From Streptomyces flavotricini (GTDB taxonomy: Bacteria > Actinomycetota > Actinomycetes > Streptomycetales > Streptomycetaceae): DNA of 64,000 nt. Both the position numbers and the translations under genes were made by a program. Under the pieces are notes generated by a model that was given only the letters and a program-made list of their open reading frames with translations, was not told the DNA's origin and did not search any database. The stretch spans positions 4,653,645 through 4,717,644 of the forward strand of contig NZ_JAINUL010000001.1 in the NCBI RefSeq assembly GCF_020639365.1, written 5' to 3'. This document shows, in pieces, positions 8,483 through 16,514 of the stretch; positions within the stretch are counted from its first letter, which is position 1; every line of letters begins with the position of its first letter.

Positions 8483-9988
8483 GTGAGCACCGAGAACGAG
8501 GGCACCGCGGCCCCTACGCCCCCCGCGGCCCCGTCCACACCCCCGGTGGCCGCTCCCGCCCCCGAGACGTCTGCGACCGCACCGGCCGCCGAGACCCCGG
8601 CGGCGCCTGCTCCGGCCGCACCCGTCGCGGAGCCGGTCACCCAGCAGCTCCCGCCGACGCCCGCGCCCGGCACGGAGCCGACCCGGCAGATCCCGCCCGC
8701 ACCGGCCCCCGCCTACCCCCAGGCCCCCGCGCCGCAGGCTCCGGCCGCGCACGGCGCCGAGGGCTGGCCGCCCCCGCCGCCCGCGGTCCCGGCGTACGGC
8801 TCGGGAGGCGGCCACGACGGCGGCGCCTGGGGCGCGCCCCCGACCGCCGACGGCTTCCCGCCCGCCAAGCCGAAGGGCAAGGGCGGCCTGGTCGCCGCCG
8901 TGCTCGTGGCGGCCCTCCTCGCCGGCGGCGTCGGCGGCGGCATCGGCTTCTGGGCCGCCGAGCGCAGCGAGAACGGCGTCGGCTCGACCACGGTCGCCGC
9001 GAGCAGCACCCCCAAGGACCTCAAGCGGGAGGCCGGCTCGATCGCGGGCCTGGCCGCGGGCGCGCTGCCCAGCGTCGTCACCATCGAGGCCTCGGCCGGC
9101 GACGGCGAGGGCGGTACCGGCACCGGCTTCGTCTATGACCAGCAGGGCCACATCCTCACCAACAACCACGTGGTGGCCTCCGCCGCGAACGGCGGCAAGC
9201 TCTCCGCCACCTTCTCCGACGGCAAGAAGTACGAGGCCGAGGTCATCGGCCGGGCCCAGGGCTACGACGTGGCCGTGCTCAAGCTGAAGAACCCGCCGGC
9301 CGGCCTCAAGCCGCTGCCGCTCGGCGACTCCGACAAGGTCGCGGTCGGCGACTCGACCATCGCGATCGGCGCGCCCTTCGGCCTGTCCAACACGGTCACC
9401 ACCGGCATCGTCAGCGCCAAGAACCGCCCGGTGGCTTCCGGTGACGGCTCCGGCGGCAAGAACTCGTACATGAGCGCGCTCCAGACGGACGCCTCGATCA
9501 ACCCCGGCAACTCCGGCGGTCCGCTGCTCGACGGGCGCGGTGCGGTCATCGGCATCAACTCCGCCATCCAGTCGGCCGGCAACGGCGGCTTCGGCGGCGG
9601 CCAGGCCGGCTCCATCGGCCTCGGCTTCGCCATCCCGGTCAACCAGGCGAAGAACGTCGCCGAGTCCCTGATCAAGACCGGCAAGCCGGTCTATCCGATC
9701 ATCTCGGTCTCCGTGGACCTCCAGTCCAAGACCGACGGCGCCAAGATCTCCGAGCAGGGTGCGCCCGCCAACGACCTGGTCGACCCCAACGGTCCGGCCG
9801 GCAAGGCGGGCCTCAAGCCCGGCGATGTGATCACCCGGTTCGGCGACAAGCCGATCGACAGCGGCCCGACCCTGATCAGCGAGATCTGGACGCACAAGCC
9901 GGGCGACGTGGTGAAGCTGACCTACCTGCGCGACGGCAAGCCGACCACCGTCGACATCACCCTCGGCTCGCGGGTGGGCGACAAGTAA
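8483..9988 (+). CDS. membrane-anchored HtrA/DegP-like serine protease with PDZ domain
   Basis: A 501-residue protein: a Pro/Ala-rich cytoplasmic region (about 1-130), one transmembrane helix (about 133-155), an extracytoplasmic trypsin-like domain and a C-terminal PDZ domain (about 405-490). The triad is intact: His229 in LTNNHVVA, Asp262 in YDVAVLKL and Ser344 in NPGNSGGPLL. PDZ residues include AGLKPGDVITRFGDKPI. Family members degrade or chaperone misfolded envelope proteins. GTG at 8483 is preceded by GAGGAGAAG; upstream in-frame codons give no plausible N-terminus. A strong hairpin follows. Confidence 0.9.
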   Translation: MSTENEGTAAPTPPAAPSTPPVAAPAPETSATAPAAETPAAPAPAAPVAEPVTQQLPPTPAPGTEPTRQIPPAPAPAYPQAPAPQAPAAHGAEGWPPPPPAVPAYGSGGGHDGGAWGAPPTADGFPPAKPKGKGGLVAAVLVAALLAGGVGGGIGFWAAERSENGVGSTTVAASSTPKDLKREAGSIAGLAAGALPSVVTIEASAGDGEGGTGTGFVYDQQGHILTNNHVVASAANGGKLSATFSDGKKYEAEVIGRAQGYDVAVLKLKNPPAGLKPLPLGDSDKVAVGDSTIAIGAPFGLSNTVTTGIVSAKNRPVASGDGSGGKNSYMSALQTDASINPGNSGGPLLDGRGAVIGINSAIQSAGNGGFGGGQAGSIGLGFAIPVNQAKNVAESLIKTGKPVYPIISVSVDLQSKTDGAKISEQGAPANDLVDPNGPAGKAGLKPGDVITRFGDKPIDSGPTLISEIWTHKPGDVVKLTYLRDGKPTTVDITLGSRVGDK

Positions 9989-10033
9989 CGACGCCCGACC
10001 CGGGCGTGAAACCGACGGGGCCGCTGGCTTGAT

Positions 10034-10073
10034 GGGAGGGGCCGTGGGCGCGAATACGCCTACGGCCCCTCCC
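10034..10073 (+). terminator. 17-bp stem terminator after the protease gene
   Basis: Bases 10034-10050 pair with 10057-10073 around the loop CGAATA with a single mismatch. The hairpin ends 22 bases before the LysR start, so it also occupies that gene's leader or promoter. Confidence 0.75.
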
Positions 10074-10095
10074 AACGTCCGCTTATGCTTCCCAT

Positions 10096-11001
10096 GTGTT
10101 CGATTCCCGGCACATACGTACTTTCCACGAAGTGGTGGCCTCCGGGTCCTACTCGGCGGCAGCCCGCGCCCTCGGGTACACCCAGCCTGCGATCACGCAG
10201 CAGATGAAGGCGCTCGAACGCGCCGTCGGTACCCCGCTCTTCACCCGGGTCGGCCGCAAGATGCAGCTCACCGAGGCCGGCGAGTCGATGGCCCGGCACG
10301 CCGAGTCCATCCTCGGCAGTCTCTCCGCCGCCGAGGCGCAGCTCAAGGCGTACGCCCGCCTGCGCACCGGGCGGGTCCGGCTGTGCGGCTTCCCCAGCGC
10401 CAACGTCACCCTGGTCCCGGAGGCCCTGAGTGACCTGGCCAAGGACCATCCGGGCATCCAGGTCGAGCTGTTGGAGGGGGAGCCCCCGGAGTCGCTGCGC
10501 CGACTGGAGCGCGGGGAGTGCGACATCACCCTGGCTTTCACCTACCCCGGGCTCCACGAGGAGATCCCGGAGGAGGTCGCCGAGGTCAGGCTGCTGGAGG
10601 ACCAGCTGACGGTGCTGCTCCCGACCGGGCACCCGCTGGCCCGGCGGCGGGCCGTGCACCTGGCCGATCTCGCGGAGGAGCGGTGGATCGCCGGCTGCCC
10701 GCGCTGCCGGGCGAACCTGCTGCACGAGTGTGCCGAGCTGGGCTTCGTGCCCGACATCCGGTTCGCCACGGACGACAACCTGGTCGTGCAGAGCATGGTC
10801 GGACAGGGGCTCGGCGTGGCGATGATGCCCGCGCTCGTGCTGCCCTCCCTCTCCCTGAACAAGGTGTGCGGGCGGCCGCTCCAGCCCGCCGCGCGCCGGC
10901 ACATCGCCGCGTACGTCTACCGCGATCACCTGCGCATCCCGGCGACCTCCGTGGTCCTGGACGCGCTCAAGCAGGTGGCTTCGAACCGCGTCGGCTGCTG
11001 A
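10096..11001 (+). CDS. LysR family transcriptional regulator
   Basis: A 301-residue regulator with an N-terminal winged helix (about 5-62; SYSAAARALGYTQPAITQQMKALE, split here as SYSAAARALGY then TQPAITQQMKALE) and a LysR substrate-binding domain. A Cys pair sits in the effector domain (AGCPRCRAN), possibly redox- or thiol-responsive. It precedes a cysteine dioxygenase and a YeiH-type exporter on the same strand, so it probably controls sulfur-compound breakdown and export; this resembles the E. coli yeiE-yeiH pairing. The start is GTG at 10096, giving the usual short MFDSRHIRTF lead. Confidence 0.88.
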   Translation: MFDSRHIRTFHEVVASGSYSAAARALGYTQPAITQQMKALERAVGTPLFTRVGRKMQLTEAGESMARHAESILGSLSAAEAQLKAYARLRTGRVRLCGFPSANVTLVPEALSDLAKDHPGIQVELLEGEPPESLRRLERGECDITLAFTYPGLHEEIPEEVAEVRLLEDQLTVLLPTGHPLARRRAVHLADLAEERWIAGCPRCRANLLHECAELGFVPDIRFATDDNLVVQSMVGQGLGVAMMPALVLPSLSLNKVCGRPLQPAARRHIAAYVYRDHLRIPATSVVLDALKQVASNRVGC

Positions 11002-11100
11002 TCACCGGACGTCCTTCCCCTTTAATTCATAAGCAGGGCTTGGGATTTCAGGTGAGAACTGTCGTTGGACGTGATGGGTCGGCTGTCCGACGCTGCGGGT

Positions 11101-11655
11101 ATGACCACCACTACGCCGGCCCGTACGACCGCGAGGATGGCCGCCCTCGTCAGTGAGATCCGTACGGTCGTGGACCGGGGGCTGGCCCCGGACCTGACCG
11201 CCTACCTCGTCGGCGAGCGCGTCGCCCCGCACCTGGGCACGCCCGACCTGCTCACTCCCGAGCAGCGCGTAGGGGACCCCGAGCGGTACCGGCAGCACGT
11301 CCTGCACGCCGAGCCGGACGGAAGCTTCTCGGTGGTCGCGCTGGTCTGGCTGCCCGGTCAGGAGACCGCCATCCACGACCACGTCTCCTGGTGCGTGGCC
11401 GGGGTCCACGAGGGCGAGGAGAGCGAACTCCGCTACCGGCTGGCCCCCGCGACGGGAGACGCCTGCGCCCGACTGGTGGCCACCGAGCACGTGGTCAACG
11501 GCCCCGGTGACGTCTGTGGATTCGCCCCGCCCGGCGATATCCACAAGGTCTACAACTCCTGTCGTACCACGGCGATATCCCTGCACGTCTACGGAGCCGA
11601 CGTCGTCCGCCTGGGCAGCAGCGTCCGCCGCGTCTACACGCTCCCCACCGACTGA
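11101..11655 (+). CDS. cysteine dioxygenase family protein (cupin)
   Basis: A 184-residue cupin of the thiol dioxygenase family, which uses non-haem iron to oxidise cysteine or a related thiol to its sulfinic acid. Two iron ligands appear in AIHDHVSWCV and the third in SLHVYG. ATG at 11101 (MTTTTPARTT) is preferred; an upstream in-frame start at 11065 is possible. Its stop overlaps the next start by one base, so the putative sulfur exporter is translationally coupled. Substrate specificity (cysteine or 3-mercaptopropionate) cannot be read from sequence. Confidence 0.85.
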   Translation: MTTTTPARTTARMAALVSEIRTVVDRGLAPDLTAYLVGERVAPHLGTPDLLTPEQRVGDPERYRQHVLHAEPDGSFSVVALVWLPGQETAIHDHVSWCVAGVHEGEESELRYRLAPATGDACARLVATEHVVNGPGDVCGFAPPGDIHKVYNSCRTTAISLHVYGADVVRLGSSVRRVYTLPTD

Positions 11656-12713
11656 TGGCGCTGCTGAACCGCCCCGTACGCGGGGCGGACACCGAGGGCG
11701 AGAAGCATGTTTCACGTGAAATATCCTCGTCCTGGCCCGGGTTGGGGATGGCGGTCGCCGGAGTGCTGGTGGCGTGGTGCGTGCACCGGCTGGTGCCCGC
11801 GGTACCCATGCTGACCGCGTCGGTGGTGCTCGGCATCGCGGCGGCCCACCTCCCGGGCATACGCGAGGTCGTACGCGGTGCGGCCCGCCCGGGCCTCTCG
11901 CTGGCCGGGCGGCGGTTGATGCGGATCGGCATCGTCCTGCTGGGCCTCGGCCTGGGCCTTGACCAGGTACTCCGGCTGGGCTGGGCCACGGTGGCGATGG
12001 TGGCCGGGGTGGTCGCCGCCACCTTCTTCGGCACGCTTTGGCTGGGCCGCAGGCTCGGGCTCCCCGGAGACCAGCCGCTGCTGATCGCCACCGGGTACTC
12101 GATCTGCGGGGCCTCGGCCATCGGCGCGGTGAGCCAGGTATCGGGCAGTGACGAGGAGGACGTGGCCGCCTCGGTGGCGCTGGTGACCTTGTGCGGGACC
12201 CTGGCCATCGCGGTCCTTCCGCTTCTCCAGAGCCCGTTGGGACTCTCGGACCCGGCCTTCGGGCGCTGGGTCGGCGCGAGCGTCCACGACGTCGGCCAGG
12301 TGGTGGCCACCGCGCAGACCGCCGGCCCGGGCGCGCTCGGCGAGGCCGTCCTGGTCAAGCTGATGCGCGTGGCCCTGCTTGCTCCGCTGGTGGCCGCGGT
12401 GGCCTTCTCCGTACGGGCGCGGCGGCAGGGAGTACGCACGCCCTCTGGGCGCCGCCCGGCGCCGGTGCCGCTGTTCGTGGCCGGGTTCCTGGCCGCGGCC
12501 GCGCTGCGTGCCACCGGGGTGTTGCCCGACGCGGCACTGGAGTGGGCGCACACCGCACAGGAACTGCTCTTGGCGGCAGCCCTGTTCGGGCTGGGCAGCG
12601 CGGTGGACCTCCCCCGGCTGGCCCGGACCGGCGGCCGGGCCGCGGTACTGGGGCTCGGGGCCTGGCTGGTGGTGGCGGGGGTCTCGTACGCGGGCGTGCT
12701 GATGACGGTATGA
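11655..12713 (+). CDS. YeiH/UPF0324 family putative sulfate exporter
   Basis: A 352-residue membrane protein with about nine or ten hydrophobic helices and the family signature around GYSICGASAIGAVS and ASVHDVGQVVATAQ. YeiH-type proteins are annotated as putative sulfate or sulfite exporters; experimental support is thin. Coupling to cysteine dioxygenase makes removal of sulfite or sulfate from cysteine breakdown a sensible role. ATG at 11655 overlaps the preceding TGA. The N-terminal extension before the first helix contains a parS-like site read as HVSREI, so these residues may exist mainly to carry the DNA site. Confidence 0.82.
   Translation: MALLNRPVRGADTEGEKHVSREISSSWPGLGMAVAGVLVAWCVHRLVPAVPMLTASVVLGIAAAHLPGIREVVRGAARPGLSLAGRRLMRIGIVLLGLGLGLDQVLRLGWATVAMVAGVVAATFFGTLWLGRRLGLPGDQPLLIATGYSICGASAIGAVSQVSGSDEEDVAASVALVTLCGTLAIAVLPLLQSPLGLSDPAFGRWVGASVHDVGQVVATAQTAGPGALGEAVLVKLMRVALLAPLVAAVAFSVRARRQGVRTPSGRRPAPVPLFVAGFLAAAALRATGVLPDAALEWAHTAQELLLAAALFGLGSAVDLPRLARTGGRAAVLGLGAWLVVAGVSYAGVLMTV
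11709..11722. other. parS-like ParB binding site, one mismatch, inside a CDS
   Basis: GTTTCACGTGAAAT matches the bacterial parS core GTTTCACGTGAAAC at 13 of 14 positions. It lies in codons 19-23 of the exporter gene. ParB (Spo0J) sites cluster near oriC in Streptomyces. Confidence 0.75.
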
Positions 12714-12903
12714 CCTCGGCGGGCGGGTTCTCGCGTTCCATCGAAGGGAGTTGGCCAATTCCTGGCCGGAACCGACCGAACGTTCCGACCCTCTCCTGAC
12801 TTCTCGTGCCACACGTGCGACCCTGCGGCCGATCCGCACCGACAGCTCTTCACCCCCACCCTGCCCGTTCCGACGGGACCGGGCACGGCAGAAGGAGTCC
12901 TGC

Positions 12904-13866
12904 GTGAATCGTCATCGCACGGCAGCATCGGTCCTCATGGCGGCGGGCGCCCTGATCGCGGGCGCGCTGACGGCGGCCGCCCCCTCGGCCGCCGCCGATT
13001 CCCCGGCCTCGTTCAAGCAGCAGCACACCCAGGGTTTCTGGACCGCCGAGCGGATGCGCGGCGCCACCCCGCTGGACGTGACGGCGGCGCCGGGGACCGG
13101 GCGGGCGCCGGTCGCGGCGGCCGCGGCCCGGCCCACGGCGGTCGCACCGACGGCGGCAACCGCCGCGGTGGCCTCCCCGACGTCGTTCCCGCAGGCGGGC
13201 GGCGCGTGGACGGGCGGCGGCGCGGTGGTGAAGACATCGGGCCGCGTCTTCTTCACCTTCGGCGACCGTACGGCGTCCTGCTCCGGCGACTCGATCAGCA
13301 GCGCCAACGGCAGCACGGTCATCACCGCCGGACACTGCGTGAAGTACCAGGGCACCTGGCACACCAACTGGATCTTCGTCCCCGCGTACGAGAACGGGAA
13401 CGCGCCCTACGGCCAGTGGTCGGCCACCAAGACCTTCGCGACGGACCAGTGGGCCGCCAGCGAGGACATGAACATGGACGTCGGCCTCGCCGTCGTCGCC
13501 CCGCTGAACGGCCAGAAGCTCAGCCAGGTCGTCGGCGCCCAGGGGATCCTGTTCAACGGCGGCTACAACAAGAAGATGTACTCGTTCGGGTTCCCGGCGG
13601 CCGCGCCCTATGACGGCACCAAGCTGGTCTACTGCAGCGGGAACACCGGCAAGGACTTCCTGCTGACCAAGGACCACAGCCTGGGCTGCAACATGACCGG
13701 CGGCTCCAGCGGGGGCCCCTGGTTCCAGGACTTCAACGAGGCCACGGGCCTGGGCACCCAGGTCTCGGTGAACAGCTTCGGCTACACCTTCCTGCCGAAC
13801 CGGATGTTCGGCCCGTACTTCGGCAACGAGGCGAAGGCGGCCTACGACAAGGCCCAGAATTCCTGA
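12904..13866 (+). CDS. secreted trypsin-like serine protease
   Basis: A 320-residue secreted peptidase of the chymotrypsin/V8-like fold. The signal peptide (MNRHRTAASVLMAAG onward, cleaved around ASAA-like PSAAA near 30) is followed by an Ala-rich propeptide-like region. The catalytic triad is visible: His144 in VITAGHCV, Asp192 in NMDVGLAVV and Ser269 in MTGGSSGGPW. Four Cys (TASCSG, GHCV, VYCSG, LGCN) can form two disulfides. GTG at 12904 follows GAAGGAGTCC and is the only start yielding the signal sequence. Confidence 0.87.
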   Translation: MNRHRTAASVLMAAGALIAGALTAAAPSAAADSPASFKQQHTQGFWTAERMRGATPLDVTAAPGTGRAPVAAAAARPTAVAPTAATAAVASPTSFPQAGGAWTGGGAVVKTSGRVFFTFGDRTASCSGDSISSANGSTVITAGHCVKYQGTWHTNWIFVPAYENGNAPYGQWSATKTFATDQWAASEDMNMDVGLAVVAPLNGQKLSQVVGAQGILFNGGYNKKMYSFGFPAAAPYDGTKLVYCSGNTGKDFLLTKDHSLGCNMTGGSSGGPWFQDFNEATGLGTQVSVNSFGYTFLPNRMFGPYFGNEAKAAYDKAQNS

Positions 13867-13884
13867 CCCGGCCGCCCCCCACCT

Positions 13885-13903
13885 GCCGGTACTCTGTACC
13901 GGC
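13885..13903. repeat. inverted repeat abutting tRNA-Ser(UGA)
   Basis: GCCGGTAC, loop TCT, GTACCGGC is a perfect 8+8 stem. Flanking CCACCT and AGGTGG extend the pairing, and the AGGTGG arm overlaps the first bases of the tRNA. It may end protease transcription or affect tRNA 5' processing. Confidence 0.5.
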
Positions 13904-13905
13904 CA

Positions 13906-13995
13906 GGTGGGTTGCCCGAGCGGCCTAAGGGAACGGTCTTGAAAACCGTCGTGGCAGCGATGTCACCGTGGGTTCAAATCCCACACCCACCGCCA
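13906..13995 (+). tRNA. tRNA-Ser(UGA)
   Basis: Class II tRNA. The acceptor GGTGGGT pairs with ACCCACC, with CCA encoded (13993-13995). The anticodon loop CTTGAAA gives TGA, decoding UCA. The T loop GTTCAAATC is standard and a long variable arm is present. Confidence 0.95.
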
Positions 13996-14015
13996 GATCA
14001 GAGAAGTAGCAGGTC

Positions 14016-14050
14016 AGAGGGCGGGTCCCCGAATCGGGGACCCGCCCTCT
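14016..14050. terminator. perfect 15-bp stem terminator after tRNA-Ser
   Basis: Bases 14016-14030 pair perfectly with 14036-14050 around loop GAATC. It can stop the tRNA transcript and the converging minus-strand reading frame. Confidence 0.85.
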
Positions 14051-14054
14051 CCGC

Positions 14055-14308
14055 TCACCCCCGTGTTCGGATCGCAGCGGGGACATGGCGCTCCGCCGCT
14101 GTCCGGGCCATGGTCCGGAGCTTGGCGAAGTAGGAGGCGCAGTACTCCTGGTCTCCAGCGCGCTCATGACGTACATCGACGCTCCGCCGGGCAGAACCAG
14201 GTCGGCAACCAGGCCGTGCATGTCCGCGTAGTCGAGCACGTCGTGGGAAGCGCGGGGGTCCCGTACCGGCAGCCGGAGCGGGTCCGGCGGTGGTGGCACG
14301 GCGTTCAT
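14055..14308 (-). pseudogene. short conserved-looking ORF with a probable one-base frameshift
   Basis: Reading from ATG at 14308 gives MNAVPPPPDPLRLPVRDPRA and on to YVMSALET, after which the frame degenerates. One base later the next frame continues sensibly as QEYCASYFAKLRTMART to a TGA at 14055. One missing C in the run near 14150 would restore a single ORF of about 84 codons. The product is not recognised. Either the gene is broken in this strain or the base is a sequencing error. Confidence 0.45.
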
Positions 14309-14386
14309 CGGTGCGGTCTTGCCGCCGGACGGTCGGCGGTGCCATCGGATTGTGCGGGCGGCGGGCCTGGCCGGCGGACCGGCGGG

Positions 14387-14890
14387 CTACGCCAGTACGG
14401 CCCGCCAGTCGTTGCTCGTGTGCCATTGGCCCGGCGGGTACTCGAACTCGGTCTCGCCGAGGAGTACGAAGCCCGCGGCGCGGCAGACGGCGTTGGATGC
14501 CGCGTGGTCCACGGACGGGAAGGCGTGGAGGTGGCGGCGCGTGCCGTGCGCGGTCGCGTGGGCGATGACGGCGCGGGCCGCCCGCGCGGCGAGGCCGCGG
14601 CCCTGGAACTCGGGGAGGACGCCCCAGCCGGTCTCGTAGACCTCCTCGTCCTTCCATACGCGCTCCCAGAAGGCGATCGTGCCCATGCTCTCGCCCTCGG
14701 CGACGATCCGGAACACCCGTCCGGCCGCCGGCTCGCGGGCGCTCAGCGCCAGGTACCGCTGATGGCGCTCCCGGAGCTTGGCCTCGGTCTCCGGGCCGCC
14801 GAGATGTTCGGTCATGACGGGCTCGTTCTTGCGCAGCAGCAGCCAGAAGTCGTCCTCGGCCCAGGGCACGAGCTGTAGGGATGCGTCCAT
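14387..14890 (-). CDS. GNAT family N-acetyltransferase
   Basis: A 167-residue acetyltransferase. The acetyl-CoA binding motif A is clear (GWGVLPEFQGRGLAARAAR, with the Q/R-G-x-G loop), followed by a final segment SNAVCRAAGFVLLGETEFEY typical of RimJ/RimL-like GNATs. The substrate is unknown. ATG at 14890 (MDASLQLVPW) is preferred over an upstream frame extension of low complexity. It is divergent from the DUF6344 gene. Confidence 0.85.
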   Translation of the reverse strand: MDASLQLVPWAEDDFWLLLRKNEPVMTEHLGGPETEAKLRERHQRYLALSAREPAAGRVFRIVAEGESMGTIAFWERVWKDEEVYETGWGVLPEFQGRGLAARAARAVIAHATAHGTRRHLHAFPSVDHAASNAVCRAAGFVLLGETEFEYPPGQWHTSNDWRAVLA

Positions 14891-15057
14891 GCCGCCACGG
14901 TAGGCGTGACCCAGGTCCAAAAGACACGCCCTAGGCCCTTCGAGTGGTGTTTGTCGGAAGATCGGCGCGGGTCGTGGGGGCGCTGCGGTTGCGACCACAT
15001 CATGACGAATGTATGCAGATCCGCCCGTCGGAACATCGCGAAACGAAGGACCTCGTC

Positions 15058-15414
15058 ATGGCTCACCGCATCACCGTCACGTCGATCTGGACCGCAGTCG
15101 TCGCCGTCGTCGTGGCCCTCCTCGCCTCCCTCGGATTCGGCGCCAAGGCCGCCCCGGCCGCCACCGCCACCTCCGAGGCCCCTGCTCCTTCCCGTTGCGC
15201 GGCGGCCGTCGTACGCCGGCCGGCCCGGCCGATGGGACGGCGGAGCTGGCGGGCGATGATGCGCGGCGGGTCCCTCCCGCCGACCATCAAGCAGCGGATC
15301 CGCGCCGAGGCGCACGGCAAGGCCCCGTCCGTCCGCCGCTCGACCACCGCCGCCGCGTCCCTGGCCGGGAGCAGCTCCGGAGCCGGCCGCGAAGAGCTCG
15401 AACTGGTTGCGTAG
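15058..15414 (+). CDS. DUF6344-like small membrane or secreted protein
   Basis: A 118-residue protein with a hydrophobic N-terminal segment (TSIWTAVVAVVVALLASLG) and an Ala-rich junction like a signal peptide. The segment SLPPTIKQRIRAEAHGKAPS is the part I associate with Streptomyces DUF6344 proteins; function is unknown. GAAGGA lies nine bases before ATG 15058. The C-terminus overlaps, on the other strand, the decayed ORF described at 15370-15600, so the true 3' end of the ancestral gene may differ. Confidence 0.65.
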   Translation: MAHRITVTSIWTAVVAVVVALLASLGFGAKAAPAATATSEAPAPSRCAAAVVRRPARPMGRRSWRAMMRGGSLPPTIKQRIRAEAHGKAPSVRRSTTAAASLAGSSSGAGREELELVA

Positions 15415-15600
15415 CACCCGTACGGCGTCGTCGTGCAGGGCGCATCAGCATCACGTACCAACGCGGCAGGCGGTAGAGAGCGGTAACGGCAGCAGCAGGC
15501 GCTGGAGCCCGGTCGGCAGGTCGCGACCGCGGATCGCGCCGGTGATGTGCCCCGGAGCGGGGCACGGCGGGATGGCCCCGGCGGGCGCCGGGGGCGCGCA
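15370..15600 (-). pseudogene. decayed ORF with at least two frameshifts
   Basis: Three minus-strand frames give short protein-like pieces that join end to end: PGHITGAIRGRDLPTGLQRL, then LYRLPRWYVMLMR, then ALHDDAVRVLRNQFELFAA. Frame changes fall near 15480 and 15437. No start is obvious and the family is not recognised. It overlaps the 3' end of the DUF6344-like gene. I read it as a gene remnant. Confidence 0.35.
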
Positions 15601-15956
15601 GGGGGCGTGAAGCTTGGCATTGCAGGGCCGCAGGCCCGGGAGACGGTGGGGTTCCCGGACGGAGCGGCCCTTTTCGGCATGTCCGGCGCACGGCGCACAT
15701 GAGTTTGAGGGAACGTTTCAGCTCAGATCCGGCGGTGGTTTCGGCCGACTCCGCCCCGCTGACCAGCGGTGTTGGGGTGCGAATGGGGTTTATCCGATGT
15801 TGCTCATACTTGCGGGGGAATCGTGGACTCCGGGCTGGTTCGCCGGGGATTCGGTGGGCAACTCTGGTCTCGCGACGTCGTCACCACGCAACGACCGAGG
15901 TGGTCGGCCAACTGCCTTGGAGCAAGTCCCACTTCGCTTTTCTGGAGGATTCAGAC
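15415..15956. other. 542-base intergenic region
   Basis: Apart from the decayed ORF at its left edge I see no gene here. The right part (15700-15950) is less GC-rich than average and should hold the promoter and leader of the secreted-protein gene at 15957. Confidence 0.5.
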
Positions 15957-16262
15957 ATGGCAAGCATCCGCACCGCCCGCGTCTTCGCCGCCGTCGCCGC
16001 TCTCCCCCTCGCCGTTTCCCTCTTCGGCGGTGTGGCCTCCGCCGACAACGGCTCCTTCGCGAACGACGGATCGAATGCGAGCGTCGCCAGCATCATCGGC
16101 AGTGGCGTCGGCGGGAGCAACAGCGGTAATTCGTCGACTTCCCAGCAGGTGGCCACCGGCTCCGGTGCGTCCAACCAGAACAACACCGCGCAGGTGAACG
16201 GCTCGGCCTTCACCGCGATCCAGCAGGGCAACCTCGGGGTCAACTTCCATCCCTGGTGGTAG
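15957..16262 (+). CDS. small secreted Asn/Ser/Gly-rich protein
   Basis: A 101-residue product with a clear signal peptide (ARVFAAVAALPLAVSLFGG, cleavage after GVASA near 30). The mature part is rich in Asn, Ser, Gly and Gln with repeated NNT/SNS-type motifs and ends NLGVNFHPWW. It recalls small surface proteins of Streptomyces, such as rodlin-like sequences, but lacks chaplin signatures, so I leave function open. GGAGGA at 15943-15948 supports ATG 15957. Confidence 0.65.
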   Translation: MASIRTARVFAAVAALPLAVSLFGGVASADNGSFANDGSNASVASIIGSGVGGSNSGNSSTSQQVATGSGASNQNNTAQVNGSAFTAIQQGNLGVNFHPWW

Positions 16263-16301
16263 GTGATCACCGAGTCCTCTGAGTCTTGAGGGCGCCTGTG
16301 T

Positions 16302-16325
16302 CACCGGACCGGCTGGGGTCCGGTG
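16302..16325 (+). terminator. hairpin after the small secreted-protein gene
   Basis: CACCGGACC (16302-16310) pairs perfectly with GGTCCGGTG (16317-16325) around a 6-base loop. Confidence 0.65.
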
Positions 16326-16445
16326 GGGCGGGCGCCCTCGCGCGTGCGCGCATCCGCGCAGCGATACGCGCGCCGGACCCGCGCGCCGGACGTGCGCCGT
16401 CCCGCGCACCGGTCCGCGCGCAGTCCCTCCGGGGCTCTCCCGACC

Positions 16446-16485
16446 TTGACATCCACAGTGAATCTGACGGACAGTCAGGTTCACT
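16446..16485 (+). promoter_or_regulatory. promoter and 29-bp palindromic operator of the steroid-type operon
   Basis: TTGACA (16446-16451) is a consensus -35. Overlapping the spacer and -10 region is AGTGAATCTGAC (16457-16468), GGACA, GTCAGGTTCACT (16474-16485): a 12+12 palindrome with one mismatch. The shape is that of a TetR-family operator, such as those controlling lipid and steroid catabolism in actinobacteria. A bound regulator would block RNA polymerase. The regulator itself is not in the window. Confidence 0.7.
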
Positions 16486-16514
16486 CGATGATGCGATGCC
16501 GGGAGGCCAGCGCC

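Noticed and set aside
11002..11100. Leader of the cysteine dioxygenase gene considered as a riboswitch
   Set aside because: It is only about 100 bases, with no conserved SAM or other aptamer pattern that I can see; a promoter and LysR site are simpler explanations.
16323..16445. Alternating CGCG-rich DNA upstream of the steroid-type operon as a Z-DNA or repeat element
   Set aside because: It is short and irregular; ordinary high-GC composition explains it.
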